Assembly: GCF_026239555.1 (NCBI RefSeq)
Contig: NZ_JAPIVP010000002.1
Location: forward strand, 434,001-498,000
Length of the DNA: 64,000 nt
Direction: 5' to 3'
DNA from: Pedobacter sp. PF22-3
GTDB taxonomy: Bacteria > Bacteroidota > Bacteroidia > Sphingobacteriales > Sphingobacteriaceae
Shown here: positions 51,643 to 59,662 of the stretch, piece by piece
Numbering within the stretch: position 1 is the first letter of the stretch
Layout: every line of letters begins with the position of its first letter
The notes under the pieces: generated by a model
What the model saw: the letters and a program-made list of their open reading frames with translations, nothing else
Databases searched by the model: none
What the model was told of the DNA's origin: nothing
Translations under genes and position numbers: made by a program

Positions 51643-52776
51643 TTAAGATAGGATAACGAGATCAATATCTTTCATCGCCAGATTCTTGAGCAAGCCATTA
51701 AAAACCGCTGTACGTAAAATTACCTGAAAAATATTAAGGTGGGGTTTACCAATGCATATCGTGGTAACTTCTTTTTCAGTAGCGATATCGATAATGGTTT
51801 TAGTAATGGCGTTACTTTTTATTTTAATCACTTCGGCACCCAGTTCTGTAGCGAGTTTAAAGTGGTTAATCAAATGGCGTTGTTTATCCAGTTTAATCCG
51901 TTCCATACTTTCACTATCACTTTGCACATACAGCACCATCCATGGCGATCGGTAATACGAAGCCAGTCTTGCTGTTTTCCGGATGACTACTCCTGCAGTT
52001 TCGGCATTAGAAGAAATACAGGCCAAAAAGCGTTCAGGCCTAAGTTTAATTGATTTGGGAATTTCGGTCTGGATTTTCCGTTCTACCTGGTGCACCACTT
52101 CCTTTAAGGCCAATTCGCGCAGCTGAAGAATTTTATCCGATTGAAAAAAATTACCCAATGCCCTTTCAATTTTTGATTGATCGTAAATTTTGCCTTCTTT
52201 AAGGCGGGTAACCAGTTCGTCGGCCGTAAGGTCGATGTTTACAATTTCATCGGCGATCTCCAATATCTTATCCGGGATCCGTTCGGTAACAGCTATACCT
52301 GTAATCTGCTCAATTTCTTCATTAATACTTTCCAGGTGCTGGATATTTACTGCAGAGATTACACTGATCCCTGCCTCAAGCAGATCGAAAACGTCTTGCC
52401 AGCGTTTGGTATTTTTACTGCCTTCGGCATTGGTATGGGCAAGTTCATCCACAATCACGATTTCAGGATGGCGGTTCAAGATCCCGTTCAGGTCCATTTC
52501 CTCTATTTCTTTGCCCCGATAAAAGATTTTCCGTCGTGGGATAAAAGGAAGGCCTGCAACAAGTGCTTCAGTTTCTGCCCTTTTGTGGGTTTCAACATAA
52601 CCAATGCAAATATCTACGCCATTTCGTAACAATGCATGCGATTCCTGAAGCATACGGTAAGTTTTACCCACACCAGCACTCATGCCAATGTAGATTTTGA
52701 GCTTTCCGCGTCTGGATTTTTTAACCAGATCTAAAAAGTGCCTGACCGATTCTTCTTTTTGTTCTTCTTCCATCAT
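51643..52776 (-). CDS. kdpD: KdpD N-terminal sensor protein without histidine kinase
   Basis: 377 aa. 'LKIYIGMSAGVGKTYRML' (~26-43) and 'IVIVDELAHTNAEGS' (~106-120) are the KdpD N-terminal domain Walker-like motifs; residues about 250-370 form a USP-like domain ('ERFLACISSNAETAGVVIRKTARLA'). The four membrane helices, GAF and histidine kinase domains that make up the second half of the E. coli protein are absent, and no KdpE-type response regulator is near. This short type is frequent in Bacteroidota. It likely senses K+, ATP or c-di-AMP and acts through another partner. It starts 2 bases after the 81-aa gene. Confidence 0.85.
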   Translation of the reverse strand: MMEEEQKEESVRHFLDLVKKSRRGKLKIYIGMSAGVGKTYRMLQESHALLRNGVDICIGYVETHKRAETEALVAGLPFIPRRKIFYRGKEIEEMDLNGILNRHPEIVIVDELAHTNAEGSKNTKRWQDVFDLLEAGISVISAVNIQHLESINEEIEQITGIAVTERIPDKILEIADEIVNIDLTADELVTRLKEGKIYDQSKIERALGNFFQSDKILQLRELALKEVVHQVERKIQTEIPKSIKLRPERFLACISSNAETAGVVIRKTARLASYYRSPWMVLYVQSDSESMERIKLDKQRHLINHFKLATELGAEVIKIKSNAITKTIIDIATEKEVTTICIGKPHLNIFQVILRTAVFNGLLKNLAMKDIDLVILS

Positions 52777-52778
52777 TT

Positions 52779-53024
52779 TTACCAGGAAACATTCATTACT
52801 CCTTTTTCTATCAATATCGTAATTGCAACAATCATAACCAACGTAAATAATAAGATTATAAACCTAAAAGAGATCTTATGATAAAGCAACTTAAAGTATT
52901 TTTCTGTTGCATAACTTCTCTTTGCACCTGTTTTGTTCCTTTTTATCGAATTCAATTTTCGCATCATTACTATTCCTGAAAACGCTAAAAAAAGGCTGAA
53001 TATGATTTCTATATAGGGATGCAT
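52779..53024 (-). CDS. Small membrane protein of the kdp operon (hypothetical)
   Basis: 81 aa with an N-terminal helix ('IIFSLFLAFSGIVMM'), a basic middle ('KRNKTGAKRSY') and a C-terminal helix ('RFIILLFTLVMIVAITILIEK'). It precedes kdpD on the same strand with a 2-base gap, so translation is probably coupled. No relative is recognised. It may anchor or report to the soluble KdpD domain, which here has lost its own membrane part. Confidence 0.5.
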   Translation of the reverse strand: MHPYIEIIFSLFLAFSGIVMMRKLNSIKRNKTGAKRSYATEKYFKLLYHKISFRFIILLFTLVMIVAITILIEKGVMNVSW

Positions 53025-53071
53025 TGTTCAGTACGAAATTTTTACAAAAGTTAATTTCATTTTAAAAATGT

Positions 53072-53147
53072 CGTCATTCCCGCGCACGCGGGAATCTTAA
53101 TGAACTACGCATTTGCATTAAGATTCCCAATCAAGTTGGGAATGACG
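53072..53147. repeat. REP-type palindrome in the kdp operon (3' of the porin gene)
   Basis: CGTCATTCC...GGAATCTTAA (start) and TTAAGATTCC...GGAATGACG (end) form an inverted pair, with a GCGCACGCG inner hairpin at 53081-53089 and AACTTGATTGGG type on the right. It lies between the porin and the 81-aa gene. Confidence 0.75.
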
Positions 53148-53161
53148 AACGTTTTGGTATG

Positions 53162-54232
53162 CTAAAACGATACCGCAATACTCGCCGTTAAACTTGCATT
53201 GCCGTTAACCGCAGCACCTTCCCTTGCAAAAATTTTGTCTTTGCTATCATAGGCTTTTCCTTCTAACCTCACAACAGCATTCGCTATTGGCGAATAATCA
53301 AGATTTAAAGAATAACCTTTGGTTTTAAAACCTTGTGGCGTGCCGGTGGCAATAAAAATTCCGTTTTTATCGTCATAATATTCAAACCTTCCGGCAACAG
53401 CCCATTTTGGGGCAAACTTATATTGTGCAATAGCTACCGGAGAAATGACTTCGTTTTTATCACTGCTGCCTTTCTGTTTTTGTTGCGTGCCGTAATCAAA
53501 TCCAAGGGTTACGCCAAATTTATCGGTTAGCTGAAAAATTCCATAAATGTTGTGGTAAAAACGATTAACCCTAACCGAATCGGCACCTTCTGTTCCAAGA
53601 TAATTACTGTAGTTTACCGTAATTTTATCTGTCGGTTTCCAGGTAAGCTGAAGTCCGCCGGCAGGTTTATTATTTCCATTCTGGCGGGTAATGCGTTGCC
53701 ATCCGTTGAGATACAATGCGGTGGCCGTAAATTTTCCATCTTTGGTACCATAAGTAATTTTCGCACCAGATTCATAGTAAGGTGTATTTTCTGAAGCAAT
53801 ATTCCTGGTAAGTACCCAACAATCTTTCGAAACCGCACTTTCAAAACCGATATGCGAAGAAAAGATTCCCGCATCAATCCAAAGGTTTTCTGTTTTGGAT
53901 AATTTTACCCCGGCATTGGCCTCTAAGATATTTTTTAGTACGCCAGGCTCGGCAGCCAGGTTGGCATTGGCATAAGTTCCTGCCATTACCGCTAAATTAG
54001 CCCTGATCATTCCGCTATCATACGCTGCCTTAATAAAGCCAAGGTTCAGGTTTACTTCGTTTGTGCGGTTATGCGAATAAATAAAACCAGGACGGTTATG
54101 GTCTGCAGGTTTGTTAAAATCGTATCCGTAATAGGCTTCAAGATAACCTGTTACTTTAATCTTAGGTTCTTCCTGTGCTTTTGCAATAAATCCTGTAGTA
54201 AGCGAAGCGGCAAGTAATAGTATTTTTTTCAT
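53162..54232 (-). CDS. Outer-membrane porin-like protein of the kdp operon
   Basis: 356 aa. Signal peptide to about residue 19 (FIAKAQ), then a beta-barrel pattern ('VTGYLEAYYGYDFN', 'LGFIKAAYDSGMIRANLAVMAG', 'FGVTLGFDYGTQQ'), ending with 'GNASLTASIAVSF' (C-terminal F). Placed in the kdp transcript after kdpC, it may admit K+ or other small ions across the outer membrane. Family is the 'porin/outer membrane beta-barrel' type; strand number not counted. Confidence 0.75.
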   Translation of the reverse strand: MKKILLLAASLTTGFIAKAQEEPKIKVTGYLEAYYGYDFNKPADHNRPGFIYSHNRTNEVNLNLGFIKAAYDSGMIRANLAVMAGTYANANLAAEPGVLKNILEANAGVKLSKTENLWIDAGIFSSHIGFESAVSKDCWVLTRNIASENTPYYESGAKITYGTKDGKFTATALYLNGWQRITRQNGNNKPAGGLQLTWKPTDKITVNYSNYLGTEGADSVRVNRFYHNIYGIFQLTDKFGVTLGFDYGTQQKQKGSSDKNEVISPVAIAQYKFAPKWAVAGRFEYYDDKNGIFIATGTPQGFKTKGYSLNLDYSPIANAVVRLEGKAYDSKDKIFAREGAAVNGNASLTASIAVSF

Positions 54233-54432
54233 TTTATCTGATTGTTTTTATTGGGCAAAGCCTAAGGCCTAGGCTATTTGCACCCAGACCTTGAAGCATT
54301 ACCGTTGTTATTGTTTTGGGAAATTGTTTAAATAATTGTTGTGAGTCTAAACCTGTCGACGACGTGTTAATTGTTGAAATAACAACTTTTCGTTATTCGA
54401 TAAGTTCAGTATAACAGACACCCATGAAATGT

Positions 54433-54529
54433 CGTCATTGCGAGGAGGAACGACGAAGCAATCTTTCATGCTAGCGACCGTTGCAATAAAGATTGCTTCG
54501 TCGGCTGAAAAAGCCTTCTCGCAATGACG
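54433..54529. repeat. REP-type palindrome (CGTCATTGCGAG) between kdpC and the porin
   Basis: CGTCATTGCGAG (54433-54444) and CTCGCAATGACG (54518-54529) are exact complements; inside, CGACGAAGCAATCTTT and AAAGATTGCTTCGTCG pair as well. This is a well-known kind of intergenic element in Bacteroidota. It lies in the 308-base gap between kdpC and the porin gene. Confidence 0.8.
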
Positions 54530-54540
54530 ATTTCTGCTAA

Positions 54541-55101
54541 CTAAAGTGCATCAAGTGCGAGATTTAATTTCAGCACATTTACTGATGAAGGGCCAAATAA
54601 ACCCATAAATGGTTTAAGTGTATTCATGGCCACCAGTTCTTTCACTTTTTTAACATCGATTTTACGGGCTGCTGCAACCCTGTCAACCTGAATAGCAGCA
54701 CCTTGCGCTGAAATATTTGGATCAAGTCCGCTTCCTGATGCAGTAACCATATCGGCAGGGATATCTGATTTTTTAATGCCCGGATTGTATTTCAATAAAG
54801 TATCAATACGCGATTGCACCTCTTTTAAGTAATCGGGATTAGATGGCCCTTTGTTTGAACCTGCGGAACCCGCTGCATTGTAGGCCACAGCTGATGGTCT
54901 TCCCCAGAAATATTGAGGTTTGGTAAACGACTGACCCAATAATGCATAACCTACTGTTTTACCATTTTTGGTGATTTTTTCTCCTCCCCCGTTTCCTTTA
55001 GACATTTTACCTATAAAGGCAACGGTAACCGGATATATCACGCATAACAATACCAATAATACTAGTGTTAAGCGGATGGATTGAATGATGTACTTTTTCA
55101 T
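54541..55101 (-). CDS. kdpC: Potassium-transporting ATPase subunit C
   Basis: 186 aa. One N-terminal membrane helix ('RLTLVLLVLLCVIYPVTVAFI') and the KdpC pattern 'GYALLGQSFTKPQYFWGRPSA', 'AGSAGSNKGPSNPDYL' and 'PADMVTASGSGLDPNISAQGA' (about 100-140). Acts as assembly and ATP-binding helper for the KdpB pump. It follows kdpB with a 100-base gap filled by a REP palindrome. Length is normal for the family. Confidence 0.95.
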   Translation of the reverse strand: MKKYIIQSIRLTLVLLVLLCVIYPVTVAFIGKMSKGNGGGEKITKNGKTVGYALLGQSFTKPQYFWGRPSAVAYNAAGSAGSNKGPSNPDYLKEVQSRIDTLLKYNPGIKKSDIPADMVTASGSGLDPNISAQGAAIQVDRVAAARKIDVKKVKELVAMNTLKPFMGLFGPSSVNVLKLNLALDAL

Positions 55102-55131
55102 CTTTTTATTTTTTTAAATTCTTATTCGATT

Positions 55132-55200
55132 CGTCATTCCCAACTTGATTGGGAATCTTCAAGCGCCTGCATTAAGATTCTTCGCTGCGCTCAGAATGAC
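55132..55200. repeat. REP-type palindrome between kdpB and kdpC
   Basis: Opens GTCATTCCCAACTTG...GGGAATCT and closes AAGATTCTTCGCTGCGCTC...GAATGAC. It fills the gap between the kdpB stop (55203) and the kdpC start (55101). Confidence 0.7.
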
Positions 55201-55202
55201 AT

Positions 55203-57230
55203 TTATACAAATAGGCCAACCAATAAATCAATTATTTTAATCCCTATAAACGGAGCCACTACACCACCAATACCGTATATAAAGAGGTTTCTGCGTAATA
55301 AAGCAGTTGCACCAATTGGCTTGTAAGCCACACCTTTTAGGGCCAACGGAATCAGGATTGGAATAATGATGGCGTTAAAAATCACGGCTGACATGATTGC
55401 TGATTCTGGTGAATGCAAGCCCATAATATTCAGGCTCTGCAAGGCAGGAATTGATGCGATAAACAAAGCCGGAACGATTGCGAAATACTTGGCCACATCA
55501 TTCGCAATGGAAAAAGTGGTTAATGTACCGCGGGTAATCAACAATTGTTTACCGATTTCTACGATCTCAATCAGTTTGGTAGGGTCATTATCTAAATCAA
55601 CCATGTTCCCTGCTTCTTTTGCAGCCTGTGTTCCACTGTTCATGGCTACACCCACATCGGCCTGTGCCAAAGCAGGCGCATCATTGGTACCATCACCCAT
55701 CATCGCTACCAGCTTACCAAGGGTTTGTTCATCTTTAATGTAATTCATTTTATCCTCAGGTTTAGCCTCAGCAATAAAATCATCAACACCCGCTTTCTCT
55801 GCGATATATTTAGCTGTCAATGGGTTATCTCCGGTAACCATAACTGTTTTTACGCCCATTTTCCTTAAGCGCTCAAAACGTTCGCTGATACCTGGTTTAA
55901 TAATATCCTGTAATTCGATTACGCCAAGGGCTTTTTCATTCTCAGCTACCACTAAAGGTGTTCCACCATTGGTGGCGATGGCTTTTACATGGTCTTCAAT
56001 ATCAGAAGGGAAGTGATTTCCAGCTTTTTGCACCATATTCCTGATCGAATCAAAAGCACCTTTTCTGATCCTTTTACCATCTACGGTATCCAATCCGCTC
56101 GAACGGGTTTCGGCAGTAAACTTGATAAATACAGATCCTTCTGGTGTTCCGGCAGATTTAACACCCTGCTCAGCGGCCAGTTCGATAATCGATTTTCCTT
56201 CCGGGGTTTCATCGGCCAACGAGCTTAATACGCAGGCATCGGTAAAAGCTTTAATGTTTACGCCTGCTGTAGGATAAAAATTGGTTGCTTTACGGTTACC
56301 AATGGTGATGGTTCCGGTTTTATCTAAAAGCAGTACATCAATATCTCCAGCAGTTTCTACGGCTTTACCCGATTTTGTAATCACGTTCGCCCTTAAGGCC
56401 CTGTCCATCCCTGCAATTCCAATAGCAGATAAAAGTCCGCCGATAGTGGTTGGGATTAAACATACAAACAGGGAGATCAACGCTGCAATGGTTATTGGTG
56501 TATTGGCATAATCAGCAAAAGGTTTCAAGGTTACGCATACAATAATGAATACCAGGGTAAAACTGGCCAACAGAATGGTTAATGCTATCTCGTTTGGTGT
56601 TTTCTGACGTGATGCACCTTCCACCAAAGCAATCATTTTATCTAAAAAACTTTCTCCCGGAGCTGTACTTACCTGAACTTTAATCTCATCAGATAAAACT
56701 TTTGTTCCGCCGGTTACCGAAGACTTATCACCTCCTGATTCGCGGATTACCGGGGCAGACTCACCAGTAATGGCCGATTCGTCAATAGTAGCAATACCTT
56801 CAATAATCTCTCCATCTGTTGGAATGGTATCGCCGGTCTCACAAATAAACACATCTCCTTTTTGTAACTGGTTGGATGAACGGATTTCGATCGTTCCGTT
56901 GGCCAAAAGCACTTTAGCTGGCGTTTCTTCTCTTGTTTTACGAAGACTGTCGGCCTGTGCTTTACCTCTTGCCTCTGCAATGGCTTCAGCAAAGTTTGCA
57001 AACAGAACAGTAAGCAACAGAACTAAAAAGATGAAGAAATTGTACAAAGGCGATCCTTGTCCGCTATGGCTGAAAGAGTATACGGTAACGTAAGCCATTA
57101 CCAACGTTCCGATTTCTACGGTAAACATTACCGGGTTCCGTACCATTACCCTTGGATCAAGCTTAATGAAGGATTGTTTTAGTGCGGTCTGCACTAAGGC
57201 AGGTTCGAACAATTTATTATTGGGTTTCAT
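55203..57230 (-). CDS. kdpB: Potassium-transporting P-type ATPase subunit B
   Basis: 675 aa. Motifs in order: '[10 protein letters not shown]' (actuator), '[13 protein letters not shown]' with the phosphorylated Asp, '[18 protein letters not shown]', '[21 protein letters not shown]'. Membrane helices at both ends. It is the ATP-hydrolysing subunit that drives K+ uptake by the KdpA channel-like subunit. It starts 8 bases after the kdpA stop. Confidence 0.97.
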   Translation of the reverse strand: MKPNNKLFEPALVQTALKQSFIKLDPRVMVRNPVMFTVEIGTLVMAYVTVYSFSHSGQGSPLYNFFIFLVLLLTVLFANFAEAIAEARGKAQADSLRKTREETPAKVLLANGTIEIRSSNQLQKGDVFICETGDTIPTDGEIIEGIATIDESAITGESAPVIRESGGDKSSVTGGTKVLSDEIKVQVSTAPGESFLDKMIALVEGASRQKTPNEIALTILLASFTLVFIIVCVTLKPFADYANTPITIAALISLFVCLIPTTIGGLLSAIGIAGMDRALRANVITKSGKAVETAGDIDVLLLDKTGTITIGNRKATNFYPTAGVNIKAFTDACVLSSLADETPEGKSIIELAAEQGVKSAGTPEGSVFIKFTAETRSSGLDTVDGKRIRKGAFDSIRNMVQKAGNHFPSDIEDHVKAIATNGGTPLVVAENEKALGVIELQDIIKPGISERFERLRKMGVKTVMVTGDNPLTAKYIAEKAGVDDFIAEAKPEDKMNYIKDEQTLGKLVAMMGDGTNDAPALAQADVGVAMNSGTQAAKEAGNMVDLDNDPTKLIEIVEIGKQLLITRGTLTTFSIANDVAKYFAIVPALFIASIPALQSLNIMGLHSPESAIMSAVIFNAIIIPILIPLALKGVAYKPIGATALLRRNLFIYGIGGVVAPFIGIKIIDLLVGLFV

Positions 57231-57237
57231 TATATGT

Positions 57238-58956
57238 TTATTTAAGCATGGTAAAATATTCTGCCAACGGGCCTAAAGCCAGGGCAGGAAAATAAGAAAG
57301 TGCATTTAAAACGATGATTACAGCAAAAGTCATCAGTGCAAATGTTTTGGTATCTGTTTTAAGCGTACCAGCCGATTCAGGGATGAATTTTTTAGCTCCT
57401 AGTAATCCAGCGATAGCAACTGGGCCAATAATCGGTAAGAAACGGCCTAAGAAGATTACAATACCAGTAGATAGATTCCAGAATATATTATTATCCCCCA
57501 ATCCTTCAAATCCCGAACCATTGTTCGCATTTGATGAAGTCATTTCATACAGCATCTCAGAGAATCCGTGGAAACCAGGATTATTGAGCCAGCTTTTAGG
57601 TTGAACAGCCCAGGCAGCATTGCCATGATTGGTAAAAATATAACTTGCAATGGCTGTACCAGCAAGGATCAAAAACGGACTCAACAAAGTGATAATTGCC
57701 GCAATTTTGATTTCTCTTGCTTCTACCTTATGGCCAAGAAATTCTGGTGTTCTGCCTACCATGAGCCCCGAAATAAATACAGCAACGATCAGGTAGATGA
57801 AATAATTCAATAAACCTACACCACAACCGCCATAAAATGAGTTGATCATCATTCCAAGTAACTGCCAGGTACCCGACATCGGCATGGTACTATCGTGCAT
57901 ACCGTTTACAGAACCCGTAGAAATAATCGTAGTTACCGTTGACCAATAAGCAGAGGCAGCAGGACCGAAGCGGACTTCTTTTCCTTCCATTGCTCCTGTA
58001 GTTTGTGAAATACCCATTTTTGCCAAAGCTGGATTTCCGCCCAGTTCTGAGCTAAGCATAGGGATGAGCAGCATAAACAAACCAATGGTCATGACCCCAA
58101 AAATGGTCCAGGCCAATTTTTTCCTGCGGATAAAATAACCAAAAGCAATTACCATGGCAATCGGAATAATGACCTGAGCAATCAACTCAACCATATCGGT
58201 AAAGTAACTTGGGTTTTCAAAAGGATGTGCCGAATTGGCTCCAAAATAGCCTCCGCCATTTGTACCTAAATGTTTGATCGCAATCATTTGAGCAGCCGGT
58301 CCTCTCGAAACATTAACAGTATCGCCTTGTAGAGAAATGAATTTATCTTTACCATCATAACTTGCAGGTGTACCGCTAAAAGTTAAGATTAAGGCCATTA
58401 CAAATGATAAAGGCAATAATAAACGGGTAATTGATTTCACAAAAAATTCCCAGAAATTGCCAAGTTCGGTTGTTGTTTTATCTCTAAATGCTTTAAAAAG
58501 AACAACTGCAGCTGCTATACCTGTTGCCGCACTTACAAACTGAAGAAACATCAGCACGTATTGTTGAGTGAGGTAACTGACGCCACTCTCACCAGAATAG
58601 TGCTGGAGATTACAGTTGGCAACAAAGCTGATAATGGTGTTAAAAGCAAGATCTGGTGTCATTCCAGGATTCCCATCCGGATTTAATGGAAGCTTATCCT
58701 GAAAAATAAGTACAAAAAAGCCATAAAACAACCATAGTATGTTAATGGTAAGCAGTGTTTTCAACTGCTGTTTCCAGTTCATCTGTTCTTTGATATTGAT
58801 TCCGGAAAGCTTGTAAATACCAGTTTCCAATGGTTTTAAAAAATCCGTCCAGACTTTTTCTCCTGCAAAAACCTTGGCCAGGTATTTACCCAAAGGGATG
58901 GCGATAACCAAAGTGAGCAGAAATGTGGCAATAATGCCGGTTAATTCAGTATTCAT
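57238..58956 (-). CDS. kdpA: Potassium-transporting ATPase subunit A
   Basis: 572 aa with about 10 membrane helices. K+ selectivity-loop elements: '[14 protein letters not shown]' type (here '[24 protein letters not shown]', residues ~110-130 region) , '[20 protein letters not shown]' (~229-247) and '[14 protein letters not shown]' (~462-475). Binds and translocates K+. Downstream of the tiny kdpF. Confidence 0.97.
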   Translation of the reverse strand: MNTELTGIIATFLLTLVIAIPLGKYLAKVFAGEKVWTDFLKPLETGIYKLSGINIKEQMNWKQQLKTLLTINILWLFYGFFVLIFQDKLPLNPDGNPGMTPDLAFNTIISFVANCNLQHYSGESGVSYLTQQYVLMFLQFVSAATGIAAAVVLFKAFRDKTTTELGNFWEFFVKSITRLLLPLSFVMALILTFSGTPASYDGKDKFISLQGDTVNVSRGPAAQMIAIKHLGTNGGGYFGANSAHPFENPSYFTDMVELIAQVIIPIAMVIAFGYFIRRKKLAWTIFGVMTIGLFMLLIPMLSSELGGNPALAKMGISQTTGAMEGKEVRFGPAASAYWSTVTTIISTGSVNGMHDSTMPMSGTWQLLGMMINSFYGGCGVGLLNYFIYLIVAVFISGLMVGRTPEFLGHKVEAREIKIAAIITLLSPFLILAGTAIASYIFTNHGNAAWAVQPKSWLNNPGFHGFSEMLYEMTSSNANNGSGFEGLGDNNIFWNLSTGIVIFLGRFLPIIGPVAIAGLLGAKKFIPESAGTLKTDTKTFALMTFAVIIVLNALSYFPALALGPLAEYFTMLK

Positions 58957-58997
58957 TTCTTTAATTTGTTAAATACTCCAATAGAAGGAGGTAAGGA

Positions 58998-59075
58998 TTA
59001 AAATTTTTCGGGTTTAATCAGCACGTAAATCATATAGATAAATACGGCGATGGCGATAATAAATAATGCGATCAT
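58998..59075 (-). CDS. kdpF: K+-ATPase small subunit F
   Basis: 25 aa (MIALFIIAIAVFIYMIYVLI... then KPEKF), one hydrophobic helix with the 'YVLIKPEKF' end that is typical of KdpF. It stabilises the KdpABC complex. Placed 42 bases before kdpA on the same strand. Confidence 0.9.
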   Translation of the reverse strand: MIALFIIAIAVFIYMIYVLIKPEKF

Positions 59076-59079
59076 AGTG

Positions 59080-59259
59080 TTAGATTTTTTCGAACCAGTT
59101 TATCGATTTGTAAGTAGCCCAGCAGAGCAGCACCAGGATTAAAAAAAGTAATATTGTCATGATTGTAATGATTTTACAGGCCAGTAACCAACTCTTATAC
59201 CACAAAAGAGATAAACCCATTAAACAACTGAAAAACAGCATATTAAATAAATAACCCAT
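59080..59259 (-). CDS. Small membrane peptide upstream of kdpF (two possible starts)
   Basis: From the ATG at 59160 it is 26 aa (MTILLFLILVLLCWATYKSI...NWFEKI), one helix; from the ATG at 59259 (MGYLFNMLFF...) it is 59 aa in the same frame with two helices. The short form begins 4 bases from kdpF and looks like a KdpF-like helper. Bacteroidota kdp operons often have such a peptide, without a name as far as I recall. Confidence 0.6.
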   Translation of the reverse strand: MGYLFNMLFFSCLMGLSLLWYKSWLLACKIITIMTILLFLILVLLCWATYKSINWFEKI

Positions 59260-59280
59260 GCCTCAAGTATAATCAGGCAT

Positions 59281-59313
59281 AAAAAAACCCTTCCATTTTG
59301 GAAAGGTTTTTTT
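59281..59313. terminator. Terminator-like hairpin in the kdp leader
   Basis: AAAAAAACCCTTCCA (59281-59295) and TGGAAAGGTTTTTTT (59299-59313) pair with one mismatch. On the minus strand the hairpin ends in a U run and lies 22 bases before the first possible start codon of the kdp operon, so it could stop transcription in the leader. Confidence 0.6.
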
Positions 59314-59662
59314 CATATTGGTGGCCGTAATTATGCTAAGCTGATTGGCCATGCAGGCATAAAAGCTATTTATTCATAATTACTAAATACTAAGCTTTTT
59401 TGTTCTTCGGTCGCTCACCTAAGGCCCCCATTCATTTGCAAAGCACCTTTAAATTGGATATACTCATTGGGTTTCTCTGGTTTATGTCCAAAAGCTTCTC
59501 GCCGAATTATTTCTGAATAAGTAAATGAATAATAATCGTTATAATGACGATTATTATTTAAATTAGAAAAAAATTCTAACCAAAATCATCACTTCTTATA
59601 AAGCCGGAATAGTTTTGTTGCTGATGCTTTAATTGAATTTAACAATTAACTTTTAACAGAAA
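59314..59662. promoter_or_regulatory. Divergent control region of kdp and GH51
   Basis: On the plus strand TAGTTTTG (59610-59617) fits the -7 consensus and lies 46 bases before the GH51 start. For the leftward kdp side no clear promoter is seen. The region includes GC-rich short segments (59407-59430, 'TTCTTCGGTCGCTCACC') that could fold, and no recognisable riboswitch; a c-di-AMP type motif was looked for and not seen. Confidence 0.35.

Noticed and set aside
59314..59600. c-di-AMP (ydaO) riboswitch in the kdp leader
   Set aside because: The characteristic conserved blocks could not be found; only a GC-rich patch and the terminator remain.
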